DNA from: Narthecium ossifragum
Taxonomy: Eukaryota > Streptophyta > Magnoliopsida > Dioscoreales > Nartheciaceae
Length of the DNA: 64,000 bases
Direction: 5' to 3'
Assembly (NCBI GenBank): GCA_963920575.1
Contig: OY986966.1
Coordinates: 9,092,048 to 9,156,047 of the forward strand
A model generated the notes under the pieces. That model had not been told where the DNA came from. It saw nothing but the letters and a program-made list of their open reading frames with translations, and made no database searches. Shown here piece after piece: positions 10,764-20,833 of the stretch. Position numbers and translations under genes: made by a program. Positions within the stretch are counted from its first letter, which is position 1. The number at the start of each line of letters is the position of its first letter.

Positions 10764-11109
10764 CCCATTTGCAGCAGGTGGTGATGGGGGTCGTAAATGT
10801 ATCTGAAAACATAGTAATAACATGTTTTACCTATATGATAAAATAAAATTAGATCAAATCTTATGAGTAATTTTGTTTTGCACTCACCAAAGGTATCATG
10901 GCATGGAGCTCGTGCTCATAGCGAATATCGACACGTACCCTATTATCGCGTAACATCTCAGCAGTTTGGCAGATATTAGTATCTTCCTAGGTAAGAAAAG
11001 TCATTAAGAAATAGGGATTTTGCGGTAGGTAACTATTGCTTTTATAATTTAGAATCTAGACGGGAACATTAGTGTAACTCACCACTCCGAAAATGACGAT
11101 GTGGTTCAT
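10764..11109 (-). CDS. Three exon-like segments of an unknown spliced gene (fragment)
   Basis: On the minus strand three open segments are bounded by good splice signals: 11109-11083 (starts ATG, ends at GTGAGT), 10986-10888 (preceded by CTAG, ends at GTGAGTGC) and 10802-10764 (preceded by TTTTCAG, ends at GTAAGT). They are 27, 99 and 39 nt, all multiples of three, and join in phase 0 without a stop to give 55 codons (starts M-N-H-I-V-I-F, ends P-P-A-A-N-G). I do not recognise the protein. The upstream side abuts a gypsy integrase fragment at 11117, so the gene is probably cut off there, and the ATG need not be the real start. It may be a host gene remnant or a piece captured by a transposon. 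Confidence 0.4.
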
Positions 11110-11116
11110 TTTGTTA

Positions 11117-11529
11117 GCAATGCCTCAACATCAACACGTGAAATATCGGATGCACGGCTAAAATGTGGTGAGGAAGGACCAAGCGGTAGGCTTCCTCGCC
11201 AATCCTCTCTAAGATCTCGAGCGGCCCAACAAACCTCGGCACTAACTTGCCACCTCTGCCAAACCTGACTGACCCTCTGTACAGCGATGGTCGCATCAAC
11301 ACTCTGTCGCCGACTACAAACTCTAACGGCCGTCGCCTCTGATTTGCATAACTCTTCTGTGGACTCTGAGCCATCAGAAGTCTCTGCTTGATATGCACTG
11401 GTCTCTATGACGACCGCCTGACGATGTCTGGACCGGTAAGTGATGCCTCTCCAACCTCTGTCCAACACACTGGGGAACGACACGGCCTACGATAAAACAC
11501 CTCAAAAGGTGCTACTCCAAGACTAGACT
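11117..11529 (-). pseudogene. Gypsy integrase C-terminal fragment
   Basis: The minus-strand frames show Y-A-N-Q-R-R-R-P-L-E-F, V-G-D-R-V-L, F-G-R-G-G-K-L-V-P-R-F-V-G-P and E-I-L-E-R-I-G-E, typical of the Ty3 integrase C-terminal (GPY/F-type) region. The upstream part with A-P-F-E-V-F-Y-R-R-P is in another frame, so there is a frameshift near 11400. A plus-strand family-A LTR is inserted at 11530. The sequence resembles the family-A integrase at 26677-27130. Confidence 0.78.
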
Positions 11530-12835
11530 TGTGAGGACATGTCCCTCTATTCCTGGGTCGACCGCCTGGGTCGGGCCCGTGGCTCGTTGTGGACCGCAAG
11601 GGCAATTTGGTAAATTGCGTATTGTTGGTTTGTTTCACACCCGCGTGCGCACACACTGACCTTGTTTGTGTTAATGCTTGATTAGAATGGTTAGGTGGAC
11701 CCGGGATCGGAAGATTCCAGCTCGGGCGCGCTGAAGCTTGCTTTTGGGCAGCTTACGGCCCTTGAGCGATCGGTCGCTCCTAGGAGCGATCGATCGGACT
11801 CGTACGCAGGGCAGTTGAACTGCGCAGAGCAGTTCAGCTTCCGTCGTCCTCCTTTGTCAGGGAAGAGAGGACCTCTCCTCCCCTTTCCCCACCTTTCCCC
11901 ACCTTCCCCGACCTTCTCCTACCTTCTCCTTCTCTTCTCTTCCCCTTCTTCCTTCTCTTCTTCTTCCTTCTCCTTTCTTCTCTTCCGCGGTTCTGGTTTT
12001 GTTCCTCTGTTTCCTTCCGGGGCAGCCATTTTCTTCTCCTTCGTTCTCCCTCCTCCTCCCACCATTTTGGGCATTCTAAAGCTCGTTGGATCCGTGACAA
12101 CGAGAGGAAGATCCCTGAAGTGGTTTGGAACCGTGTTGGTGATCAACTTGCGAGGGATCAGCCGAGGAATGCGCAGTCCGGTAGGTGTTCTACCTACATG
12201 AGTTAATTAATGGGTTTCGTTAGATCTAGCCGTTAGATCTTGATGAATTTGTGTTATTAGATGCATGTGGCCTAGTGTGATTACTGATATAAGTTTCATG
12301 AACTTTGGTTAAGATTTCAGTAGGATTTATGCATGATAAATCTCGGATTTCCGGTTTTCTGCTGTTCTTGAAGAACAGCCGGCTTGCGGCGAGTTTTCCG
12401 GCTTGTACATGCATGAGCATGGATTTGTATGAGAAATAAGAGTTGTATATCTGTAAGTCTACTTTCAAACCCAATTGATTTCATATTTTTCCGATTTTTC
12501 GACGAGTTTTGGTGATTTTTATACGAAACTGTGTCAGAGCAGAGATGTCCATGAATAGTGCCACGGATGATCCGTGGATCGACCAGCAGACTCCAAGGTC
12601 GACCATCGCGGTCTCCACGGTAGACCATGAGCCTGAAAATCAGCAAAATAACCCCTCACGGTCGATCTGTTGATCGACCGTCAACCTTAGCTTCTTCACG
12701 GTCGATCCGTTGATCGACCGCCAGCCTTAAATAGTGTTTTTAGTGGTTTTGAATGGTGTTTTAATATAATATTATATATTCGAAGTTTTCGGGGTTGCTT
12801 CCCGTTGCAGGGGTTCGCGCTTGACGGTCGTGGTA
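11530..12835 (+). mobile_element. 5' part of a family-A LTR, interrupted by the Athila-like element
   Basis: Starts TGTGAGGACATGTCCC at 11530 and follows the family-A order: pyrimidine-rich stretch 11870-11990, leader-like sequence, then the block shared with 1-640. It stops at 12835 in ...GACGGTCGTGGTA, exactly where the Athila-like LTR begins. The continuation expected from 580-1657 is not on the other side of that element. Palindrome clusters lie at 11765-11800 (GAGCGATCGATCGG type) and 12575-12720 (GGTCGATC/GATCGACC type). Confidence 0.82.
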
Positions 12836-14492
12836 TGATGAGAATGCATAATGTTATATTTTTATCCCTTAATACTTAGTCTCCTGTGCTTATTTAGTTC
12901 CTAAATACACTCATTATTCTTATATTTTGATTTAGGATGCAATGGAAATCCTTAAGTCGAAAAGAAGCTGAAAAGAGTGCTTGGATCAACTTTAAAGATT
13001 TATCTGTACCTGCTCATGAAGAACCAGAGGATGTGCCATACATGGTTGGAAAGTTCTTGAAGTCTAGATTCTGGAGAATTTTACGGTTCGTGATTCCGAG
13101 TTTTCTAGAGGAAGTTACGGCAATTTCAGTACCGATGCGCAGTCTGAATGGCAAAAAGGAAAATAAGCTGGAAGTCCGAGCGAAGGTCCGATCGATCAGA
13201 CCTAGCAAAACCGTGACAGAACATGTAGTTTTTGGCTGATTATGGTTCGATCGATCGAACCATCACTCCTATTGAGCTAGATCGATCCGACTCCTAGAGT
13301 TGGATCTATCGGACTCAAAAATAGCCAGAGAAGGTGGATTTTTATGCATCCGATCGATCCAGCACTTAAAGTTCGATCGATCGGACTTGGGAATTAAAGT
13401 TGACAGAACGTATGCTTTCTAAAGGAGCGCAGTTCGATCGATCCATCCATCGATCGGGCTCAGGCGTGAATAGAAGTTGAAGATTTTAATGAGACCGATC
13501 GATCCAGCATCCAAGGTCCGATCGATCGGACTTTCTCAGTGAATTAAATCAACGGTTTAGATCTAATCCGTTGATGGAGAGGCTTTGGGGCTATAAATAG
13601 GACTCTTTCTAGGGTTTGAGGGGGGATTCTTGGACACTTTTGGCTGCTCTTTCTCCTCCTTTATATTTTTTCTAGGTTTTATTTTCTTTATTAGAATCTT
13701 TTGAGGATTGTTCTCGATGGCCCTGCGTGGCTAAATCTTGATCCTTGGTCGAGGAGACTGAAACCTCGAAAATCAATGAGACTGTGGGATCTAATTTATT
13801 TTTATTGTTCAGTTTATAGATGAGTATTGAATGTTCTTCTGTGTTTATCTTCATGATTGTCTTGTCTAATTGCTAGGAGCGCTACTAGTTTATTATTCAT
13901 GGCGATCTACTGCTAGGTTGGATATCAAATCCGGAATTGTTTGATCCCTCTAATCTGCGAAGCAACTAGGATCTAATAATTTACTGCTGATCAGATCTTG
14001 TTAGATCTTAGGAAGAATATTCAACTAGATTAAATGCAACCGCTTGTGCTTGTGTTGTTTAGCTTCATCGATCTCCCTATTCTTAATGCTGCTACTAGAT
14101 TAAATCTACAGCGCTTGTCTTAGGTTGTCTAGTAGTTAGGGTTGATTAGATCGCTTGTTTCTAATTAACTATGATCGAGGAGAGATTCGAATTTAATTCG
14201 GACTGTGAATATTCATGGTATGAATTGATTGATACTTGCATCTATGATCAGTTGTTGGATTCCGATGGTGGATGTTGACTCAGACCAAGGTTTGTTCTCT
14301 TGATTCAACTTGTTTCTTTTATTTAGATTATTTCTTTATTGTTTTTCCTCACGTTTAAAAACCCCCCCTATCTTTGTTCACTAAGCACAAAACTAGACTG
14401 AACACTCTTCGTGGGATCGACTCGTACTCGCACTACTACATTTGTTTTGAAGAGTATTGGATTTATTTTTGAGTGCCTACGACAGCACATCA
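12836..14492 (+). repeat. 5' LTR of the Athila-like element
   Basis: The 1657-bp repeat starts TGATGAGAATGC and ends CAGCACATCA, five bases before the primer site. Its first 385 bp match the truncated 3' LTR at 17452-17836 with only five differences that I can count, so the insertion is recent relative to most elements here. It contains about ten GATCGATC-type palindromes at 13185-13530, a TATAAATAGG box at 13594-13603 and a long promoter-proximal leader. The 100-codon ORF at 12937-13239 is LTR sequence, not a gene. Confidence 0.88.
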
Positions 14493-14497
14493 AATTT

Positions 14498-14515
14498 TGG
14501 CGCCGTTGCCGGGGA
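14498..14515 (+). promoter_or_regulatory. Primer-binding site (tRNA-Asp)
   Basis: TGGCGCCGTTGCCGGGGA is the full 18-nt complement of the plant tRNA-Asp 3' end, five bases after the LTR. Confidence 0.9.
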
Positions 14516-14613
14516 GTGATTCTAGTTGATTTTTGTGCTTATTGTGATCTTTATTTTCAAAAAAAAAAAAGGAAAAAAAAAGAAAAAAAAAGAAAAAAAA
14601 AACTGAGAACCCC

Positions 14614-15867
14614 TTGGTTATGGACCTGAATTATAATATGCCACCGGGTGACATATGGAATGATGATTTGCCTTTTGGTTATGAACCCGTTTACAATAAT
14701 GACACATATGGTTTCTCAAACCCGGCCTATGATTCATATTCATATTCTTATGATTCGGATTTTAGAGATCATACCAACCCTAGTTGGCAGTTTCATGGTT
14801 TCCCAAACCCGGCTTATGATTCGTATTCATATTCTTATAATTCGGATTTTAGAGGTCATACCTACCCTAGTCGCCAGTTTCAAGCACAAATGCAAGAGAT
14901 TCTGAAGGTAATGGAAGAAAATACTAAGTCCTTAAGAGAAAATAATAATTTCATAAGAGAAAATACTAATTCCTTAAGAGAATCGCGTATTTTTTGGGAG
15001 GAAAGATTTTCTAGGGAACGTGAAAAAACTGAGAACCTCTTCATTGCTCAGTCACAAATGCAACAAGAGCCACTAATAATTGACCAAGTTAATGTGAGTC
15101 ACTCTTTTGATGAAGAAGTTGATAGATATGATTCTATACCTCATGCTTGTAATGATAATACTTGTGATGCCTCTGTTTCTGATGATAATGATATATGTCA
15201 TAATACTTGTGATTCTTTGTCGGTTCATGAAATTAATGATGATATTTCACTGACTGCTGAGGTTGGAGATGCTTCGGGGGAGATTCTACATAAGGCAGAT
15301 GAAGAAGTTGTCCAACCATGTCCAGTCTACCGCGAGAAAGATTCGGTCGACCGCCGAGAATACCAGGAACATTTATTCGACGAACCTCCTCCGACTGAAG
15401 TTGAAAGCATTCCTGTTACGCCGCGAGGTATATTTCCTGTGACTATCTCATCTTCATTAGTGGTTAAAAAGGAGATGACCTTAGTAGATATTTTCATATC
15501 TCGACGGATTTATTTTCGATCATGTAATCTTGATATCTTTGACAATCCGAACGACGACATTATTAATAGTTCAATGGATGAGTCGAGTATATTTGAGCAT
15601 AATGTTGACTCCTTTCTTCCTGATCACCATGATGACATGCATTTTTGTTTGAGAGATCTAGCTATCTTGTTTATTGGTGTTAGTATGGAAAAGCTAAATC
15701 TCAGTTTTGAAATTTGCCACTTGAGTTCATATGTTAAATTAACCTTGCTAGCACTATTGAGGTTAAATATGCATATTATGGCATCCATTGATTTTGCATA
15801 CCATCGTGCTAGAGAACGGCCACCGAGGGCACGATTAAAACTTTTTCTATTGTATATAGTAGTTTAG
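14614..15867 (+). CDS. Element-encoded protein of unknown function (417 aa)
   Basis: The only long ORF of the Athila-like element. It follows an A-rich leader (14558-14602). Residues about 33-90 form two imperfect tandem copies of a 33-residue unit rich in Tyr, Ser and Asp (core N-P-A-Y-D-S-Y-S-Y-S-Y-D/N-S-D-F-R). Residues about 95-150 (K-V-M-E-E-N-T-K-S-L-R-E-N then further E-N-T-N-S-L-R-E repeats) are predicted coiled coil. The rest is acidic. There is no zinc knuckle, protease or polymerase motif. Position after the primer site would suit a gag-like protein, but similarity to Gag is not visible; a lineage-specific accessory protein is equally possible. The frame is intact. Confidence 0.65.
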   Translation: MVMDLNYNMPPGDIWNDDLPFGYEPVYNNDTYGFSNPAYDSYSYSYDSDFRDHTNPSWQFHGFPNPAYDSYSYSYNSDFRGHTYPSRQFQAQMQEILKVMEENTKSLRENNNFIRENTNSLRESRIFWEERFSREREKTENLFIAQSQMQQEPLIIDQVNVSHSFDEEVDRYDSIPHACNDNTCDASVSDDNDICHNTCDSLSVHEINDDISLTAEVGDASGEILHKADEEVVQPCPVYREKDSVDRREYQEHLFDEPPPTEVESIPVTPRGIFPVTISSSLVVKKEMTLVDIFISRRIYFRSCNLDIFDNPNDDIINSSMDESSIFEHNVDSFLPDHHDDMHFCLRDLAILFIGVSMEKLNLSFEICHLSSYVKLTLLALLRLNMHIMASIDFAYHRARERPPRARLKLFLLYIVV

Positions 15868-17436
15868 TTTGCTTTATTTACTTTCTTGTGTGCTGAGAGT
15901 GCTTGAATTATTTTTAGGTTGTGTGCTTGCAAGTTTGCTTTTGTTTTGCTTTGCTTTGCTTTTGCTTTGTAGGTGATCGAGCATTCCCTATCATACCTGA
16001 AGAATTCGCCCAGCCACGGTGGTCATGGAAATTCAAAGTTTGGCAACTCCCACAGTATTCAAGGAAGAAACATGAAGTCGAGCCAATGACAATAAACAAA
16101 AGCGCTGCTTGGGAGGCAACCCAAGGGGAGTTCGTTCCTTAATCTTTTTAGTCATTTTTGCTTTTCTTTGCATTCCACCTTACATTGGGGACAATGTCAG
16201 TTTCAAGTGTGGGGGAGGAGATCTAAGTTGCATATGCCATGAGCAAGAACAAGTTAAGCTTAACATATTCATAACATGATTGAATGAGTAATTTTGCGAC
16301 TTGGAATTAATTAGTTGAGTTATTTTCCTTGAGATGGTAGTGACTAAATGAGTAGACAAAAGCCGGTGAGATTTTGAGCCTCTAGACTGACACATTCATT
16401 TCAGTCTCACTAATTTCTTTCATGAGAGATATTCTTCCATGGATTTGTTTCTCTAGAAGTTGCTTTGATTCTATTCGAGGTCACATTGACACATGCAGAC
16501 ATGAACATGATTAAGGCCATTTTTTTGTCTTAAGCTATATAAGCCAAATAGCCTACCTTTTGATTAAATCCTTTTGCTAAACACCTTTGAGCTTTATTGA
16601 CTTCATTGTTAACCCACATTACAAGCCTTAAACCTGAAAAATATTTCCGTTACCCAAGCCATGAAACTAGTGGAGCATTGATCATTATTATGACATGTAT
16701 GGGTGCAAAAGTTCAAGTGTGGGGGTGTTTGGATTTGTGGTTTGGCTATATTTGAAAAAAAAAAGAAAAGAAAGTGAAGGAGGAAATTGTTTCTCATGTT
16801 ACAAAATGTGTGTATGAATCCTCCCTATAGTTCTGTATGGTATCTACAAAGGTGGAAGTTTTTGCAAAAGATTGTTCACCATTTCAGTTAAAAAGTATTC
16901 CTTTGAACAATCTCTTTGCCAAGGTCGTAATGCTATATGGTTCGAGTATGTTAAAGCAAAGTTGAGGAAGTTGTTGAATGGAGTGATTGGTTGTACATGT
17001 CTTATTGATGCATTTTTGCTCCATTAGTTCCATTGGCTTTTGAGCTACATTCCCAAATATTTCCTACCTTGATCCTAGACCCCATTACAACCTTTTGAAG
17101 TCCTTATGATTTGTGTTATGCATGTGATTCTAGTGGTGGAGAATGAGAAGATATGCAAGCTTATGGTAGATCATTTTCATTGGAATGAATTGGAGTGAAA
17201 TACATACCCTTGAAACACATGAAAGTTGAGTGTTTATTTCCGTGAGGGTCTACTTATTTAGTATGCTTCATTTTCAAGTGGAAATGCTTACTGATTGATT
17301 TTTATGTTGTCTAAAAATATTTGTTCATGATGTGTTATGAGTTGTGAAGAGCTTAATTGTTCTTTGTTGATGGTGTTGCAACCTTGATATCTTGAGTAGA
17401 GTGAATTTTAGTTTTGCCCGAGGACGAGCAAAAGCT
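15868..17436 (+). other. Internal non-coding region of the Athila-like element with polypurine-like repeats
   Basis: No convincing ORF. The motif AAGTGTGGGGG occurs at 16205-16215 and 16715-16725 as well as at the end of the element (17437-17447). A C/T-rich strip (TTTGCTTTGC repeats) lies at 15935-15970. Confidence 0.6.
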
Positions 17437-17451
17437 AAGTGTGGGGGAATT
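17437..17451 (+). promoter_or_regulatory. Polypurine tract of the Athila-like element
   Basis: AAGTGTGGGGGAATT immediately precedes the 3' LTR start TGATGAG at 17452. Confidence 0.8.
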
Positions 17452-17836
17452 TGATGAGAATGCATAATGTTATATTTTTATCCCTTAATACTTAGTCTCC
17501 TGTGCTTATTTAGTTCCTAAATACACTCATTATTCTTATATTTTGATTTAGGATGCAATGGAAATCCTTAAGTCGAAAAGAAGCTGAAAAGAGTGCTTGG
17601 ATCAACTTTAAAGATTTATCTGTACCTGCTCATGAAGAACCAGAGGATGTGCCATACATGGTTGGAAAGCTCTTGAAGTCTAGATTCTGGAGAATTTTAC
17701 GGTTCGTGATTCCGAGTTTCCTAGAGGAAGTTACGGCAATTTCAGTACCGATGCGCAGTCTGAATGGCAGAAAGGAAAATAAGCTGGAAGTCCGAGCGAA
17801 GGTCCGATCGATCGGACCTGGCAAAACCGTGACAGA
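17452..17836 (+). repeat. Truncated 3' LTR of the Athila-like element
   Basis: 385 bp matching the start of the 5' LTR, ending abruptly inside the palindrome region after CCGTGACAGA. It joins an inverted family-A fragment. Confidence 0.88.
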
Positions 17837-17947
17837 GGCCCACAAAACAATATGATCTACCGGATCGCGCGCTCGACGCCAAACAAGCAAACAAGCCACT
17901 GGCCCAACCTAGACGGTCAACCCAGAGTAGAGGGACAGGTCCTCACA
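17837..17947 (-). mobile_element. Inverted end fragment of a family-A LTR
   Basis: 111 bp matching 8575-8687 and ending CAGGTCCTCACA, which is the LTR start on the minus strand. The remainder of the LTR is missing; the other side is the truncated Athila-like LTR. It lies against the 3' part of the plant-mobile-domain gene. Confidence 0.78.
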
Positions 17948-19159
17948 TTGCCCCTACCCCATACCATATCAAAATGTAAATCACGACCAACAAGAAAATG
18001 AGCCCATGCCAATCTTTTCTCTTCATAGTCTAAGTTTGAAAAAAGGTCGAGCAATAGATGAATGGATACCAAATGGGAATCAGGATGAAAAGGCTGTTAG
18101 GAAGAAAAATTGGACAAAGTATAAAAATGATCAAAAGTTTGTCGGAAAGATTTGGGGATGAACAATGAAAAAAGATACAAGAGGCCATGAGTCCTAGCTG
18201 ATGATGTTGATGGCGATAGATGAAGTTCTAGAAAATAGGCCCTAATCCATAGTCGGACGATCCAGTGAGGACCAAAACCGGTTAGCCCACCACCTTCTCT
18301 CAATTGATCGAGAGTGAGGTAAATTCCCCTATAGATGGTCGACAAAAAAAAGGAAGAATGAGAAAGAACTTGGTTTCCAGCAGCGATTTCCTGGGCAAGC
18401 TTAATATAGCCCTTAACATGTCTTTTTGAAGGAAGACAAAGAACGAATTTACACAACCGGTAATAAATAAAGCTAAATGTTATCGGGAGTTTGGAGGATC
18501 ATCGGCCTCCTTTAGCTTTGTGTAAGCATTGAGGAAAACATCGTAATTCTTATATGTGTCAAAGACCATGTCACACTAATGGGGTAACTCCATATTGGCC
18601 GATATAAGCTCGCCAAGTGGAGAAGAACCGGTTAAAAGATTGATGTCCAATAAGGTAATGGTGAGTGTGCCAAAAGGAAAAAAAAATTGTTATATTCTGT
18701 CAACCATAAGAAGAACGACGAGATGAGCAACTTAGGCTCTTGGTTAGGGATCCTAGTGATCAAATGTAGGAAATCTAATAAACCAGTATCAGAGAAAAAT
18801 TTCATTGACTCAGGATGATTGATCATCCTACTGTGCCATTCGATGAATTTATCATCAGTCAAAGGCCATGGAGTAATAAGACTCTTTGACGAAAGAGCAG
18901 AAAGATTGAGTTCTTGAGAAAAAGGCAAATCGCCAGAAAGGGGGAATGCATTTAAAATGGACATAGCCTCAGGTGCAAAAGATTGAATGCTTTCAGAAAT
19001 AAAACAAGGACAAAGAATGAATGACCTGGAATCAGAGGCACCATCCTGAGCCAGATATCCACTCCATACTTCATCTGACTTCATTACCTCATTAAACTAT
19101 GCATAAACTGCATTCACTTCCTTCTGGATGGAGTCATCGGCCTTAATCTCACGAACCAT
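17948..19159 (-). pseudogene. Plant mobile domain (PMD, aminotransferase-like) gene, antisense in a Tat-like retroelement
   Basis: Minus-strand frames carry PMD motifs: L-L-I-S-S-F-F-L-W-L-T-E-Y-N-N-F (19084-18632), then C-K-F-V-L-C-L-P-S-K-R-H-V-K-G-Y-I and I-Y-R-G-I-Y, then an H-W-I-V-R-L-W-I-R-A-Y-F-L-E-L segment (18456-18097). The likely original start is the ATG at 19159, but a TAG follows after 20 codons, and the two open segments are in different frames. The 3' end is cut by the family-A fragment at 17947. It lies antisense to, and just upstream of, a polypurine tract and 3' LTR (19489-20437). Extra antisense ORFs with PMD similarity are known from plant Ty3/gypsy Tat elements. Alternatively it is a host PMD gene copied into the element. 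Confidence 0.72.
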
Positions 19160-19488
19160 GATGATTAATAGAGAAATATTCGCCGGAGTGAGGAAGGAGA
19201 AAACTTAAACGGCACCGCAATGGTTGGTGAGGGAAATAAAACCCTAATGACCTGAAGAAGATGGTAGGAGGGTAAAGTTCTCTCTGAGCAAAAGATATGG
19301 TTTAAATAGAGAACTTTTGTCGCTGCATTAAATGCGGGATTCGAAAAGATATGGATAGAGATAACAAACGACGCGGCGATACGACTTCGCAGAGAATTAT
19401 AATGATTAAGCTTTAAAAAAATAAGGAAAACGGCCAAATCGCTTTAGATGCAGTCACCTCGTCATTAAGGAAGAATTCCTCGATCACC
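19160..19488. other. Spacer between PMD gene and polypurine tract
   Basis: Probably 5' leader and promoter of the antisense PMD gene. A 90-codon minus-strand ORF (19165-19437) shows no motif. Confidence 0.4.
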
Positions 19489-19503
19489 GCATGGGGGGCA
19501 AAA
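19489..19503 (+). promoter_or_regulatory. Polypurine tract of the Tat-like element
   Basis: GCATGGGGGGCAAAA directly precedes TGTTAGCTAAAA, the LTR start at 19504. Confidence 0.7.
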
Positions 19504-20437
19504 TGTTAGCTAAAATAATGACTAACCAATCAATGATAGACACGCAAAGATTATATATGACCGATGACTTATTGATCTTTGCTATGATCACCTGATTCAG
19601 TTGATCGATCAAATATTTGATTAGCAGGGAATGCAATTGTACATGTACAAAGAAGAGTTATCGGGCAAGTGCAATTGTGTACGTGCAAAGAAGAGTCATC
19701 GGATAAGTGTGATGGTGATGCGTGCAGGGAAAGATTGTTGGCCAAGCGCAATTGTGCTGTGTGCAATGAAGGATTATCGGCCAAGCGCGATCATGATGTT
19801 CTTATCGACCAAATGACATGGGGGAAGCGGTTATAGCACGATCTCCTTTAATTGCACCACAATCAATTCAAGCGAGAACGGTTATTAGATCTAATAGAAT
19901 ATAAATAGGCTTTCTAATCATTGTAAACTCTCAATGTGACACTTTGTAACCAGCCTACGTGCCTGGGGCTTTCGTTTCCTGTTGTTTTCTTACTACATTC
20001 TTTTAAGTTTCATTAATTTAATGCAAATCTTTAATGTTATTTGATGTTCTTCCGTTGTTTTCTTAAATTAGTTTAAGTTATTTGTTTCTTATTTAATTCC
20101 TATCGCATTTCAAGTAGATTAGTTCTTTACATTAGATTTATATTCGTTTTTTCCTTGATTTAGTTGCTTTTAGGATGATCTTTATCATTTTCTAGGTTTA
20201 ATTACTTGCTTTAAATAAATTAATCATTTTAAGTAGATTAAATTAGGATTAAATTTGGTTAATTTATGTTTATCACCAATAATTTAGGTTTATCTCTAAA
20301 GAACTTCATAACTATCCATTTTAATATATCTTGACTGTATTTTCAATTAATTTGACACCTCTGTTCGAACTGAGTTTAAAGGAGTTGAGCCTTTTGCATG
20401 TCCCTGATTTTGACTATTTTGACTTTGTCGGTCAACA
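19504..20437 (+). repeat. 3' LTR of a Tat-like Ty3/gypsy element
   Basis: Starts TGTTAGC and ends GTCGGTCAACA, an ending I associate with Tat/Ogre-type LTRs (usually followed by TTTGGCGCC in 5' LTRs). It contains a TATAAATAGG box at 19901-19910 and a likely transcribed leader. The putative right TSD is GCAAG (20438-20442). The 5' half of the element is missing from the window, cut off at 17947. Confidence 0.62.
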
Positions 20438-20728
20438 GCAAGATTTCCGCGCTAATAGTTTTCTTTTGAGACATAAAGATTTTTTCAACAATGATGGAAT
20501 CCAAACTAAAATCCAAGCACAAAATAAAAATAATGAAAAGTATCCGGCAAGAACCAACAAGAAATATTTTTGATAAGCAAAAGCAATAAACCAAGCAACA
20601 ACTCGAACTCGAAAAAGAAGCTAAGATGGAAAAATAAGCTCAACAGAACAAAATACATATGTAAAGAAGATCATTACGTTGATTGCATCATCAACGCACA
20701 GAAACAACTAAGGCCAAACGGGCCGAAC

Positions 20729-20833
20729 CTTGATGCAGTCAAAGTGGTCGCTCTTGATCGTGTTGTCGAGCATGATGAACATGGAGATGGTGAGGAACAC
20801 CGGCAACACCTGTCTCGAATCCACTACCGCCAT
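20729..20833 (-). CDS. Putative first coding exon of an unknown membrane-protein gene
   Basis: On the minus strand an ATG at 20833 opens 35 codons (M-A-V-V-D-S-R-Q-V-L-P-V-F-L-T-I-S-M-F-I..., ending D-C-I-K) that stop at a plausible donor, AAG|GTTCGG. A pyrimidine-rich leader lies upstream. Residues 9-23 form a hydrophobic segment fitting a signal anchor. If unspliced, the frame ends after six more codons. The next exons would lie below 20438, where the Tat-like LTR is inserted, so the gene is either interrupted or has a very long first intron. I do not recognise the family. Confidence 0.42.

Larger units (their letters stand above)
12836..17836 (+). mobile_element. Non-autonomous Athila-like Ty3/gypsy element, 3' LTR truncated
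   Basis: The order is 5' LTR (12836-14492), tRNA-Asp primer site (14498-14515), one 417-codon ORF (14614-15867), about 1.6 kb without coding sequence, a polypurine tract (17437-17451) and the first 385 bp of the 3' LTR (17452-17836). There is no protease, reverse transcriptase or integrase, so it would need an autonomous relative. The internal sequences GCTTGGGAGGCAACCCAA (about 16108) and CATTGGGGACAATG, and the repeated AAGTGTGGGGG motif, are ones I associate with Athila/Tat-type plant elements. It sits in a family-A LTR after GTGGTA; the right TSD is lost with the end of the 3' LTR. Confidence 0.82.

Noticed and set aside
13185..13530. Regularly recurring GATCGATC motifs as a CRISPR-like array
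   Set aside because: Spacing is irregular, the repeat is only 8-10 bp, it is inside an LTR, and the genome is eukaryotic.
14498..14515. tRNA-Asp gene
   Set aside because: Only the complement of the tRNA 3' end is present, right after an LTR; it is a primer-binding site. I found no complete tRNA gene in the window.
12937..17855. Two nearly identical 100-codon plus-strand ORFs (12937-13239 and 17553-17855), suggesting a duplicated small gene
   Set aside because: Both lie inside the paired LTRs of the Athila-like element, and the same block appears in LTR F on the other strand. They are LTR sequence.
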